DNA of 64,000 nt from Mytilisepta virgata (GCA_028015205.1 JAPWFG010000064.1:1-64000), one strand, 5' to 3'. Positions 49,871-60,278 are shown, counted from the stretch's first letter. Program-made: numbers and translations. The notes: a model not told the origin generated them from the sequence alone.

Positions 49871-50056
49871 TGTAACAGTCTCCCAAAATTACATACTGCA
49901 CCAACCGGGGATCGAACCCGGAATCTTTGGTTTAGTAGTCTGCCAACTGAGCTAAAGGAGTACTCCACTAGCGCAGCTAATGGAGGGTGGTTATAAACCT
50001 ATAACGGTCATGACGGTTCTATAACTTCGATCGTACACGAGGGAAGCCCCGTTACA
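49871..50056 (-). repeat. 5' LTR of the TRIM-like element, with tRNA-like segment
   Basis: 186-base LTR-like repeat with TGTAAC and GTTACA ends. The B box is at 49909-49918 and the A box at 49943-49954. The T-arm pairs perfectly (CCGGG with CCCGG), whereas the anticodon region lost about 10 bases relative to the other LTR. The would-be acceptor strands (ACTCCTT and TTGGTGC) do not pair, so this is not a functional tRNA gene. Confidence 0.72.
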
Positions 50057-50784
50057 CTTGTATTCATTTTTTAAATTAGATTTGTTAAGATCACATACTC
50101 GAAAATTCGATTTTTTACACGAAAATTCGATTTTTTACATTATATTTTTGCTTACAACGTTTCAGTATTAAACTTTCTTCAACACACATATAAGCAGAAA
50201 ACAATATTAATACTACTCACATTTGATTTTTATCATTAACTTCATCATTTGCACCACGTACTAACCGATCATAAATTGAAAGTGATGTGTTCTTCATGAG
50301 ATTTTGGATACTTCAGAAATCTATTGCAGAAAAAATGATGAAAATTCTTTTTTTTTTCGTTACAACTGCATTAAAAGAATTGTAACATTCATATTCATTT
50401 ACACAACATATTGTATTACATATAAATGAGAACAACATTTATTTATTTTTAAAGTCCTCAAGTAGGAATAACAAGACTAGAATAACCATTTACAACAAAG
50501 TGCATACTACTAGCTATACTATATATAGTGATTGCATACTTTGTAGTCGTTTACAAATCATATCATTTCGTAGTCCTATGCTTTTTGGTATCTGGTACGA
50601 CCATTGAAATTAGTCTTCAAGAAAGTACCATATGTATACTATACACAATTACTGAACTGAGATAAAACCATGGATTCAGTTGAAAGAGTACGCCGGATGC
50701 GGCACATAAATGTAAAGATTCTATAATTGCAACTTTATAAATGCAAAAATTTCTTCTTTATCAAATAAGTAACATTTATATTAC

Positions 50785-51065
50785 AGGGGCGTTTCCAGGA
50801 TATTTGAAGGGGGAGGGGGCGTATAATAAAATTAAAATAATTAACAGTTTTTTTTTTTACCTTTTTCTTTGCTAAAAAACATAAAATAATTGTAAAATGC
50901 ACTAATGTAACGGTTCCTGACTTGGAGCATATATATTTTAGAGTATGTGTTTAATTCATGAATATGATAAATTGCCATATTCAATACAATATAAGCAGAT
51001 TACGATAGTTTTTTTTAAAAGGGGAGGGGCGTACGCCCATTACGCCCTCACCTGGACCCGCCCCC
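50785..51065. mobile_element. hAT-type MITE with 8-bp target site duplication
   Basis: A 281-base element flanked by TATATTAC at 50777-50784 and again at 51066-51073. Ends are AGGGGCGTTTCCAGG and, inverted, GGGGGCGGGTCCAGG. An 8-bp duplication and CAGGGGCG-like ends are hallmarks of the hAT superfamily. The interior has no coding sequence. A solitary fragment of the same family (GTACGCCCGTTATGCCCC) is near 25690. Confidence 0.8.
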
Positions 51066-51073
51066 TATATTAC

Positions 51074-51748
51074 ACTGTTATATCTACATCATCAGTGGAG
51101 ATATTTGTGCCATTAAAGATAGCGATAACCATCATATCATAATTGCATCTGAACTTGAATAGTTGAGAGAAACTCAGGACTTGTATGTATATTGAAAATA
51201 ATATGAAATGATCATTATATCACATATGAACACAAAATACATGATTTTAATATTGATATCGATTAGTATTTGCCTGCTCTCTATAGACGAAAGTTATTTG
51301 AAATAGAACAAATTAAATAAACAGTTTTTTTCATGTTTAAGTATATATTTTTGCACTTTCTACAGCAATCTGGATTCGAGAAAACAGTTTATTTTTTATT
51401 TATATAATATATTTTTTTACTTTCTGGAGATGTATGCATCTTAATTTTCAGTACAAAAACATTCTTATTTTAAAGTTGATGTATATTTTTGTACTTTTAA
51501 ATATACATCTATATATTATGTAAAAAGTATGTGATAAAGATTTTGCAAAATTAAAATTTTGTATTTAGATATTCTAGTATATGTATTATTTATTGTTTTT
51601 TTTACCAAAGATATTAACTAAATCTATAATTATCTGTGATATATTATTTTTTAATAATCTGTGATCGTTGTATTTCATTGTTATTGTTGTCTGTTGTGCA
51701 ATAAATGCATTTTCTCTCATTTTGTTTTATATTTATAATTTGTAAAGA
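51074..51748. other. AT-rich intergenic DNA
   Basis: Very AT-rich, with repeated TATATTTTTGTACTTT and TTTTGCACTTTCTACAG words around 51340-51510 that suggest weak tandem duplication. No gene is seen. Confidence 0.45.
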
Positions 51749-51900
51749 TCCTAATATTAGATATAGTAAATTTATACTATGCTGTATACGACGCATTTCA
51801 AGGAGTTACCTCTCATCATCAGCATTAAAACCGAAACATTTGGAAGACCAAAAACCAAACTTATTTAAAACAAGAAGTACTCTTAACCAAAAATACCGAA
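51749..51900 (+). repeat. Dispersed repeat (family B), copy 2
   Basis: Same-strand partner of 9896-10040 with very high similarity over about 145 bases, including ACTATGCTGTATACGACGCA and ACCGAAACATTTGGAAGACC. Confidence 0.8.
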
Positions 51901-52639
51901 ATAGGATGCTAAATTTAAGTTAAGGAGATCTATCATGTGCAATACAGGGAATGAACCCTTATTAATTCTATTATTTTTGAATTTTGCTAAATACTGGTAA
52001 TTTCTATAACAAATAAATATTTGTATTTTGTATGAACGAAAGATTTAAATGATTCCTGTAATCCAATTATCTGGGTGATCAAATTGATTAAATGAACTTC
52101 TTTCTTCTATATGCAACCATAAATATTCCATGATCTAATATTCTCTATTTCCATAATAAATCCATATTCAACGTATACATTTAATGAGATTATCTATAGT
52201 TGCCTTTTATGACTTAAATAGCAATTATTTGGGATCAACCATGTTGGGCAAAAAAAAGAGCTTGTTGAAAAAAGGTAGGAAATGAATAGAGACAAATGTA
52301 GGCTGGAGTATTATCAGGAATAAAATAACTTGTGAATTTAGAAAAAAAGCGCATGCAAACGCACAAAAAAAAAGATTATGCAACTAGAAAAAAAACCATT
52401 GAATATAAAGAACCCCATATACATTAGCATGTTGTGCAACAGCTATTAGGTATAGTGCAGTTGCTAGCAAGTCCTACCAGGAAAAGCTGACAGAGTTGAT
52501 ATAACGTGTACGACTTTCCGCCATATTGGCTGCAGTCAGAAAGTTCCGTTTATAACAGTTCCAGCTAGGGAGTAAAGATATACATTTAGTTTATCCAAAC
52601 TAACAATTGGTTGACGATTGTTTAAAATCGAGTGGTAAT

Positions 52640-52915
52640 TGATACAGGCATTTCCAAGGCGGGAATATGTTGACGTGATTGGAACCCAGACCGATAATTA
52701 AATTCAGCCAATTGTTAACATGTTAGCTCAAAAGGTAACAGTTACCCCGACCTGACACACAATCGAACAGTCTTTGATCTTACTCCTAAATGTCACGTGA
52801 TTAACGGAGAACCAGCAGAAACCAATGTTAAAGTTTGGTTTGACCACATCAGGCCAAGGATCTATGCAAACACGCCGCAATAAAACCACCAAAGATGGCG
52901 TTGAATTTTGTACAC
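52640..52915 (-). mobile_element. Diverged relative of SINE family S2
   Basis: Shares TTTGATCTTACTCCTAAATG, CACGTGATTAACGGAGAACC, AGCAGAAACCAATGTTAAAG and TTTGGTTTGACC in order with 36980-37070. The tRNA-like head is degraded beyond recognition (about 52845-52900). Boundaries are approximate. Confidence 0.55.
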
Positions 52916-53211
52916 ATGACCAGCATGTTTTGTGTTATGAATATTACATAATCAAATAGTGTATTTGAATGATTTAAAAAATACAGCTGTTGTTAGCTGT
53001 ACCAGTCGAGTAAGGCTGTCAGAATCTATTTTTTTTTTTAGAAAAAGGCTGTTTCTGCTGGGAACTGTCCTAAAGCACTGTGTTATACGTAATGAAACTT
53101 ATCCTAGAGAATCTATCGTGACAGTTCCTTCAGACGATAAGAACTCGTTGCCTCTGAGATAAAATCTTTTTTTATACACCTTTCAAAAACATTATTTTTA
53201 TTTTGATCAAA

Positions 53212-54092
53212 ACTAGAGGCTCGTGAGCTTGTATCACTCACCTGGACTATGTCCATCTTGACTTGCAGCATGGAACATTGCTGTCAAATCCGACTGAACA
53301 CTGGTTTCAAACAATATCTTTCATTGATTTTTCCCATTAGGTCCGATGTTAAACTATGTTGCGCTCTGGTAGCCATCACCAATGGCAGACAGGCCATCAG
53401 ATACAATTCTGATAGAAGACCACCTAACAACCATTGCTGTTAAGTTTTGTTCCAATTTGGCCAGTGGTTTCAGACAAGAAGATCTTTTAGTAAATTTCCC
53501 ATAGGGTACTGTTAATCTATGTTCGGCTCAGGTGGCCATCTTGGATGATGGGCGGGGTCATCGGATATAATTCTGAAAGAGGACCAACTAAGGATTATTC
53601 CTTTCCCATTTTTTTCAAATTGGCCAAGCATTTTCAGACAAGAAGGTCTTTAAGTAAATTCCTATTAGGGTCCTAAGTTAAACTATGTTCAGCTCTAGCA
53701 GCCATCTTGGATGGTGGACAGTCAAAGATACAATTCTGAAAGAAGACCACTTAAGGACCATTGAGGTCAATTTTTGTACCAACTTTCCATAGGGTCCTAT
53801 CTTAAACTATGTTTGACCATATTTGATGCATGCGGTGTTCAAATTGGCCTAGTGGTTTCAGACAAGAAGATTCTTAAGTAAATTTCCAATAGGGCCCTAC
53901 GTTAAATTATATTCGGCTATGGCGGCCATCATTGATCCAATTCTGATAGAGGACCACCTAAGGACCATTGCTGCCAAATTTTGTTCCCATTGGCTCAGTG
54001 GTTTCAGAGGAAATCGTTAAAGGAAAGTTTACAATGACGACGTATGCCAAGTGATGGCAATAGGTCACATGGCCCTTCCAACCAGGTGAGCT
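53212..54092 (+). mobile_element. Pearl-like element (family R), best-preserved copy
   Basis: Left end ACTAGAGGCTCGTGAGCTTG with TATCACTCACCTGG; right end AGTGATGGCAATAGGTCACA ... ACCAGGTGAGCTAAAA. GCTCACCTGG-like and CCAGGTGAGC sequences form a short subterminal inverted pair. The interior has about five units; the TTAAACTATGTT mark recurs near 53347, 53513, 53678, 53812 and 53903, giving a ~165-base period. No coding sequence; the 64-codon frame near the left end is spurious. Confidence 0.75.
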
Positions 54093-54390
54093 AAAAAGGA
54101 CCATTTCTGTTGTTTAATCTTGATTGTCTTGATTTTTATAATCTCTGAAACTTCAGTCAAAATCGAGATAACATGACAGGCACAAGACAAAATACATTGC
54201 GGTCAGTCAAGTTTGGTAACGATCAGTTCATAAAATTTAAGAATGTGTTATGCAATGTTGAACTTTACGTGTGCTGAATTTGTCTTGACCAATCTTGACT
54301 GACTGCAAGACAATGTCTCGTCTTGAATTTGTTAGAAAATCCAAGAAAAATTAAGAATAAACAAGACCAGAATGGCTGTTTAAGATCGAG
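54092..54390. mobile_element. MITE (family E), copy 2
   Basis: Left GGACCATTTCTGTTGTTTAA then TCTTGATTGTCTTGATTTTT; right AAATCCAAGAAAAATTAAGA then ATAAACAAGACCAGAATGGC, an imperfect inverse. The layout and interior (ATACATTGCGGTC) match 26988-27250. It lies between a pearl-like element and the hAT element. Confidence 0.65.
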
Positions 54391-54671
54391 TGTGTCTTAC
54401 TAGTGATACTGAGATATTATTTATCAGGCATGGGGCGAATTACATTGCAATGTAATGCATTACATTACAATTACTTTGACAAAACCATGCATTATATTAC
54501 AATTACCATTACATGAATTTATCAAAGTAATGCATTTCATTACAATTACTTTTGCAAAGTAATGCTTTGAATTACACATTACATTTGTAAATTTTATTAT
54601 CAAGTGAAGAGTCACAAAAGCATATTCAGTAACTGTTCCATGCATTGAATATAAGTATATATGTAAAAAGT

Positions 54672-54776
54672 CTATTCAATAAGACTATTGCATTTCAACA
54701 TCATTAGGGATTCAAATGTGTCATCCTTCATTCGCATTCTATCAGGCCTGAATACTTTACCGGCTAAACTGAACAG
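54672..54776 (-). pseudogene. hAT transposase C-terminal dimerisation segment (remnant)
   Basis: Thirty-four codons and a TAG stop. The translation LFSLAGKVFRPDRMRMKDDT then FESLMMLKCN is the conserved hAT C-terminal (hATC) motif, in which an LFS-AG core is followed by R-R-L/M and an E-LMFLK-N block. An upstream in-frame stop shows the coding exon begins at or just before this point after the deletion. The intact terminal stop suggests the 3' end of the element is otherwise original. Confidence 0.88.
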
Positions 54777-55263
54777 ACGTATTTTAACTTAATGTTAACT
54801 TTTCGTTTATAAAAATACATTTGTTTTTTTTTGTTTTTTTAATTTCAATCAAAATATTTACTAATCTTTCCTAATTATGTAATAAACATAGAGCTTAATT
54901 TATGACAAATGGAGAAAAGATTGATTGTAAAACAAAAAAATTAGTGTTTTATGACAATGTTCAATTATCTGTTATTTAATCAAGACGAGATATTCATTCA
55001 TCTTTTGACAATGGAAAACTTTTACAGTATAGCTTTTCATATATAATTTTTGTTTATGCAGGAAAATGCAGGAAATAGAATGAAATAAAAAGACATTAAA
55101 AAAGATAACTCAGTCTGTCTGATATAAAGTGTTGTGTTATTCTTTTAAAATTGTAATTTGGACATTCTAGTATTTATACAAATGTTATTTTTATTTTTTA
55201 TTTATATATTTGTGAAATATTTCTTAAATATTAATACAATATCTTAATTATTGAAAATCTTAC

Positions 55264-55431
55264 CTATAGATGAGTTACAAAATTTGATGTTATATTTAGA
55301 CTACCAGATATTACAGAAAAGCAATGTTTGCATTTTGCCTTGAACTTTGTATTCCTGTCATCAATATTTCCAGGAAAGTCAAAAAATGATCTAGAGAGTT
55401 CGACATGTCTCTTCAAAATAACAAATTCTAC
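55264..55431 (-). pseudogene. BED-type zinc finger segment of the hAT transposase (remnant)
   Basis: About 55 open codons reading SFFDFPGNIDDRNTKFKAKC, then KHCFSVISGSLNITSNFVTH. The C-x2-C pair (KCKHC) and preceding aromatic Phe-Phe residues fit the first half of a BED finger, found at the N-terminus of many hAT transposases. A TAG codon sits immediately before a GTAAGA donor-like sequence at 55263, and the second half with the His pair is missing. Confidence 0.8.
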
Positions 55432-55843
55432 TGCAAAGTGTTAACTTTTCACTAAAGTAGATTAAATATTTTTTCAAGTTCTACATGGGGCAAGGATTAA
55501 ACTCCAAATTCCCTCTAGTGATTTAGGTAAAGTGTGAAAAATAATGGTAAATAGAAAATCAATATTTAAATGATTATGTTCTGAGTTAATCAAGAAATCT
55601 TCAATTCTATTTTAGTTAAATCTCCAACAATCTGTTAAAGCTATATAGTAAACAAAAAAAGTAATGCCATGTAATGCAATGTAATGCATGAAATTACACA
55701 GATTTTTGCTTAAGTAATACATTACAATTACATATAATGCTAAAAATCGTGCATTACACATTACATGCAATTACTTGGGAAAATGTAATGCATTACCATG
55801 CATTACAATTACACATTTGCATTACCCCATGCCTGTTATTTAT

Positions 55844-57026
55844 ACATACATGTATATATACATCGGCATATATAATTATTATACTAATTTTTTGTTTTAA
55901 TGGTACACTGATTTAATCAAGCTATGTCTTGAAAGTTTCAATTTTTGGAAGTCTATCAAGTTGGACATCAACCTCTCCATCTCTTTTACCTAGTCCAAAC
56001 TGTGGACGTCTTGATAATTGCCATTTTTACCTGTCTGCACAGCCTGGTTTTATTGAGGCCACAACAATGCAAGTTGATTCAAATGCTCTTAACCACAAAT
56101 CATAAACAACACATTCATACGGAGTCTGTATTGTTTGCAGTACATTGTTGGCAAAAGTGTCACTTGTTATATACATAAAGTCATTGAAATGGAATGAACA
56201 AACTTCAATTAACCACTCCCATAAAATGCTTCCAATGAAATTTTAGTTTATTTGGTCAATCTGTTTAGAAGAAAATATTTTAAAATTTGACCAATCAGAA
56301 ACAAGTATTGGCTATTGCTACCATAAAAGCTATCCATTCAGAATAAACTAAGCAAACTTCATAGAAATCCATCCATCAATATTTATATGAATTACTATTT
56401 CAATTGGAAAATCAATTTCAGAGAAGATTTTTTGGATAAGGAATTTAGTAGGAAAGGAAAGAAAGTAGAGGAAATATTCAGGCAGGAGGTTAAACTTTGA
56501 GCTGGCATCAATCAAAATCAATGTACATGTATATTCTTGACAAATGTAATGTTTCCACATTGTTTTTTGGATACAGAAACACAGTAGTTGGCAATAATTA
56601 TTTCATCACTTCATTTGTTTTCCATTGATTTCTATGTAAATTCACATTTTTTTCAAAAAACATTTGTGTAGTGATTTCTCTATCGATTTTAATGAAATTT
56701 TAACCATGATAAAGAAAAAAAATGAAATTTACTTTTTTGTTTTTACAGATCTGAAATCTGTTTACAAAGTAACAGTGGTTTAATTATGTATACAAATTAT
56801 GGCGCCACATTCTCCCTATATATATATTCAACCAAATTTTAGATGTAATTAAATTATTTTAACTTTGAAACGCTAATTGCAAATCTATTTACAAATAAAA
56901 AATTAATCTTCACATATTTCTTAGTCTTTTGTTGAAAATTTCATAAAAATCGGACCAGAAACAACATCACAGTAATTTTTTGAGAAAAATGTGTATTTGT
57001 ATAGAAGGCGATGGGTTCATTATAGA
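55844..57026. other. Intergenic DNA with one unexplained open segment
   Basis: Mostly AT-rich. Around 55935-56105 the plus strand is open in one frame for over 55 codons and ends in TAA. The translation (containing NCGRLDNCHFYLSAQPGF) looks less biased than nearby chance frames. No acceptor or neighbouring exon supports it, so no gene is called. Confidence 0.35.
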
Positions 57027-57960
57027 ACAAGATGCTCACCAGAGCCTGTATCGCTCACCTAGAGTCTGGTTTTCATCGGACAATTAATCAACTATTTGAC
57101 CAAGTTTGTTGCAATTGGTTCAATTGTTCAGGGAAAATTTGTTGAAGATTTATTTTTCGTAAGGTTTAATGTTAAAATATGTTCCCTGATGGTGGTAGTC
57201 CTGGCAGGAAGTTGATAAAATTGACCAGGAATAAGGATGAACCTTAAATAAATGTAACAGAACCCGACCTCAAATTACACAAACCAATAACTCCTAAATA
57301 TAATTTGGGATTCCCTTCAAAATCTCAGGATAGGTAGATCTCAACATGGCAAACATTTTTCAATTTACATTTCACTTCTATCTCCATTAGTTTTTGGAGA
57401 TAAATGCAAAAATATTAAAATTTTGAAAATTTGACAAAAAAGGGCAATAACTCCTAAATGGGTTTTGGGATTTCCTTTAAAATTTCAGGGTATGTAGATC
57501 TCAACATGGCAAAAATTTTTCAATTTACATTTCACTTCTATCTCAAATAGTTTTGGAGATAAATGACGAAAAATGTTAAATTTTGAAAATTTGACGAAAA
57601 AAGGGCAATAACTCCTAAATGGGTTTTGGGATTCCTTCAAAATTTCAGGTTAGGTAGATTTTGTCCTGCTGATCAATTTTACCCCGTCAGATTTTTGACA
57701 TCTTTAACGGTTTTTAAGTTATAAGCCAAAAACAACACACCCACCCCTATATTCTATTTTTAGCTACGACAGCCATGTTTTATGTCGGATCAAAATAAAT
57801 TGAGGATCATTTGTAGAGGACATGTCATAGATCATTCCTATTAAGTTTCAAACCAATCGGCCCAGCGGTTTCAGAGGAGAATGAAAAGTTTACGAGGACG
57901 GACGGACGACGGACGAAAAGTGATGGCAAAAGCTCACCCTGGCATAGCCAGGTCAGCTAA
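57027..57960 (+). mobile_element. Pearl-like element (family R variant) with a different core repeat
   Basis: The left end is AACAAGATGCTCACCAGAGC then CTGTATCGCTCACCTAGAG; the right end is AGTGATGGCAAAAGCTCACC ... CCAGGTCAGCTAAAA, as in other family R copies. The core is unrelated: about three ~160-base units marked by CAATAACTCCTAAATGGGTT (near 57283, 57446, 57607) and GTAGATCTCAACATGGCAAA. Same ends with a swapped core is a known feature of pearl/Helentron-type elements. Confidence 0.7.
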
Positions 57961-58580
57961 AAATGAAGTGAAGAAATAATTATGGTCAACTACTGTATGT
58001 ACCTACAAATATGCAACAAACAAAATAATTCAAAATCTTTTTATTTTCTAACTACATATATATAGAACAAATTGTGCCATTACCATACTACCATAAATAA
58101 TTTATCACAGATAAAAAAACTTACTTGTGCAAGTATGATAGAAATCAACATAAAGACTGTCATTGAGAACAAATTTATATGCACTCGAGAGTTTTAACCA
58201 GTGGATGCATTAGTTGATAACTCACTTAAATAAACATTATAGAGAAATATAAAAAAATCACCATAAAAATACTTTCCTCATTTTGTTTTAGCATCTATTC
58301 AAAAGGAAAATCCCCTTAACATACAAACATGATATTGCTATGCATTTGAATTTCATTTCCTTTTCAGAATTCAATTTAGCACACTCAGTTGTAGAAGAAC
58401 AAAGTGTCTGGCTACTTAATATTCTATTAATTAAAATTTACAATATTTTAAGTCTTTTATTTCCTTAGAAAATGCAAGTAATGAATTAAGGATGCTCCCT
58501 GGTAATGTTTTGGTCTTTTTGTCAGATTTTCAGAATCCTCAGGTTTTATCCATTTCTTAAACATGAAATTTTTTGCCCAT

Positions 58581-58650
58581 GAACCCCCATTTTTTCTTTT
58601 ATAATTCAATCATATGAACCCCCATTTTTTCTTTTATAATTCAATCATAT
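58581..58650. repeat. Perfect tandem duplication of 35 bases
   Basis: Two identical adjacent copies beginning GAACCCCCATTTTTTCTTTT and ending AATCATAT. Identity implies a very recent duplication or an assembly artefact. Confidence 0.95.
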
Positions 58651-59014
58651 ATACCTTAAAATGGTATTTGACAAAATTTTATGAAATCCTTTTTATTTTT
58701 TCATACATCTTTGAGAGACTGAAGTTGTCAATGCAAAGACAATGAAAAATCCAGAGAAAACCCATTTCCTGGAAATTTTCAAGGCCTTATAGCTCTAAAA
58801 TGAGCACATGAACATATATTTTTTTCTTGCTTATTTGTTTACTATTCATATGTTCTCTCAAACTAAAACACCTATTTCAAATCCTAATTATTTCCAATTA
58901 GAACCAGCGATCATCCTTAAATTGCGTTTCCTTCAAAGGCAACTTTATCTTCATCATGTTCATTAAAAAAAAAAATCGACACATTTGTATAAAATTGATT
59001 TCTATTTATTGCTG

Positions 59015-59020
59015 TGAATT
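59015..59020 (-). promoter_or_regulatory. Candidate poly(A) signal of DNPEP
   Basis: AATAAA on the minus strand about 105 bases after the stop codon. Position is typical, but other AT-rich matches exist further downstream. Confidence 0.45.
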
Positions 59021-59124
59021 GTCTTCTGGGTAAACAATCTATCAGATTTACTGGTAGCTGACCAATTATTAAGTATCAGAATATTTTCTAAGAGATTTGT
59101 TTAGGAGTAAAATGTCAACTGGAT

Positions 59125-59172
59125 TTAGAATTTCATTGAAGCAAATACCTCTGGGTACTTCTCAAAAAATCC
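59125..59172 (-). CDS. DNPEP: Aspartyl aminopeptidase, terminal exon
   Basis: Fifteen codons and TAA: GFFEKYPEVFASMKF. It follows the acceptor TGTTGTAG and joins LYK of the previous exon to give LYK-GFFEKYP, matching LFK-GFFELFP in vertebrate DNPEP. The tail after that is shorter and different from the vertebrate one, which is usual for the extreme C-terminus. Stop codon at 59125-59127. Confidence 0.93.
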   Translation of the reverse strand, partial: GFFEKYPEVFASMKF

Positions 59173-59567
59173 CTACAACAGAGAAATAAGAAAAAATATT
59201 TAATATTAAATTTTGCATAACATATATAGTCAAATTAAAAGATAAAAGTGGAAATAAAGGTAGGTCTTCAAGACAATTGTCTACATTTGAATATGACATA
59301 ATAAAATCATGTCTCTTATGTGAAACCTGTACACATTAAATGATTAACCTTTGAAGATGGATCAAATTACACAATGCTCGGTACTTAGATGGTTTGGCTT
59401 TACCCTTTTGGTCAGTTTGGCTTTTGAACCTACTCTTCACCAGTTTGTGTAATTGTTTCAGTCTTCAACACTTTTAGCCTTGAGCACAATTGATCAGTCA
59501 AAATATGCATATCTAGTGTATCAAAACAGTTAGTAAAGATAACTTAGGCCATTGATCTTTAGTTCTT

Positions 59568-59640
59568 TGGATTTTGCCGCTCGGATTTTTGGAATATGTA
59601 ATCTTTAAGAAAAACATTTTTTGCCCCTTCATTTCGCAAA
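59568..59640 (+). repeat. Direct repeat flanking a DNPEP exon, downstream copy
   Basis: GATTTTGCCGCTCGGATTTT ... TTAAGAAAAACATTTTTTGC, followed by CCCTTCATTT. The same ~75-85 bases recur at 60194-60278 with only a few differences. The pair brackets the penultimate DNPEP exon. Confidence 0.9.
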
Positions 59641-59863
59641 AACTTGAAAATTTGCCCCAAATTCTTCATTTTTGAAGAAATTAAAAATAATATTGTTCGC
59701 AACCTTTTTCCAATTTTTTGCAATATTTTTGTTAAAAAATTTGTGCCGCACGTAAATTTGATATCAACCTGAAAAACTAGCCCCCAAGAAAAAAAAAATG
59801 AGAGTTAAAAAGAAATTTACAGATGAAGATCAAATAGTTTTTCACAGTTGGCAATGTTATTAC

Positions 59864-60031
59864 CTTATATAGGGATATAGCCTGAGATATACTGGAAGTA
59901 CAACACATTTCCCTAATAGAATGCATACTGAGCTGTGGTGCACCAATGTCTACCGTAGGAATGCCAAGTTTTGCTGACATTATTGGTCCTATAGTAGAGC
60001 CACAGGGTGAATCATTTCTAACAACAAAATC
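59864..60031 (-). CDS. DNPEP: Aspartyl aminopeptidase, penultimate exon with zinc-ligand His
   Basis: Fifty-six codons between acceptor TATTTTCAG and donor GTAATA. It carries [14 protein letters not shown] and [13 protein letters not shown], two of the most conserved M18 blocks. The His of MHSIRE aligns with zinc ligand His440 of the human enzyme, so the active-site contribution of this exon is intact. Small changes from the usual sequence (Cys-Cys after REM, where Ala-Cys is common) are conservative. The exon is flanked on both sides by copies of an ~85-base direct repeat. Confidence 0.97.
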
Positions 60032-60193
60032 CTGAAAATAAATATCTACATGTATATTATTTTTCATATTAACGCATACATGTATTTTATTTTATTGCAT
60101 TGAGTGTGGTAAAATACTGGGATTTCCAGGTAAAATCAAATGCGATAATTCACCAAGTGAAATATCAAGCCATATTCCACTCTAGGAAAATTG

Positions 60194-60278
60194 ATCTTTA
60201 GTTCTTTTGATTTTGCCGCTCTGATTTTTGGACTATGTAATCTTTAAGAAAAACATTTTTTGCCCCTTCATTTTGCGA
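60194..60278 (+). repeat. Direct repeat flanking a DNPEP exon, upstream copy
   Basis: Near-identical same-strand partner of 59568-59640, 0.63 kb away. Recombination between the two would delete the exon that carries the zinc-ligand His. Confidence 0.9.

Larger units (their letters stand above)
49579..50056 (-). mobile_element. TRIM-like miniature LTR element carrying tRNA-like sequence in its LTRs
   Basis: Read on the minus strand, a ~186-base direct repeat (50056 to 49871) is followed by a 107-base interior and a second ~185-base repeat (49763 to 49579). Both repeats have the form TGTAAC/CGTAAC ... CTGTTACA, the TG...CA ends of LTRs. Directly after the first LTR is TTGGCGCCCAGC, which resembles a primer binding site (TGGCGCC is a classic retroviral/Gypsy start). 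Just before the second LTR is GGTGAGGGAAG, which resembles a polypurine tract. Each LTR holds a pol III A box (TAGCTCAGTTGG) and B box (GGTTCGATCC). The interior has no coding capacity. No convincing target duplication was found. Confidence 0.72.
54417..55843 (-). mobile_element. Internally deleted hAT transposon with 8-bp target duplication
   Basis: The element is 54425-55835 (1411 bases), bounded by CAGGCATGGGG and CCCCATGCCTG and flanked on both sides by TTATTTAT (54417-54424, 55836-55843). The 8-bp duplication and CAGG-type ends place it in the hAT superfamily. The subterminal regions are filled with ATGCATTAC/GTAATGCAT words in both orientations, typical transposase-binding clusters. On the minus strand it keeps a BED-finger segment near its start and the transposase C-terminus near its end; the catalytic middle is missing. 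It cannot encode an active transposase. Confidence 0.92.
57961..59124. other. Region downstream of DNPEP
   Basis: On the DNPEP strand this is 3' flanking or untranslated sequence. A perfect 35-base tandem duplication lies at 58581-58650. A candidate poly(A) signal lies at 59015-59020. No other gene is recognised. Confidence 0.5.

Noticed and set aside
54460..54645. A 61-codon minus-strand frame inside the hAT element.
   Set aside because: It falls in the ATGCATTAC-rich subterminal region, downstream of the true transposase stop codon, and has no similarity to transposase.
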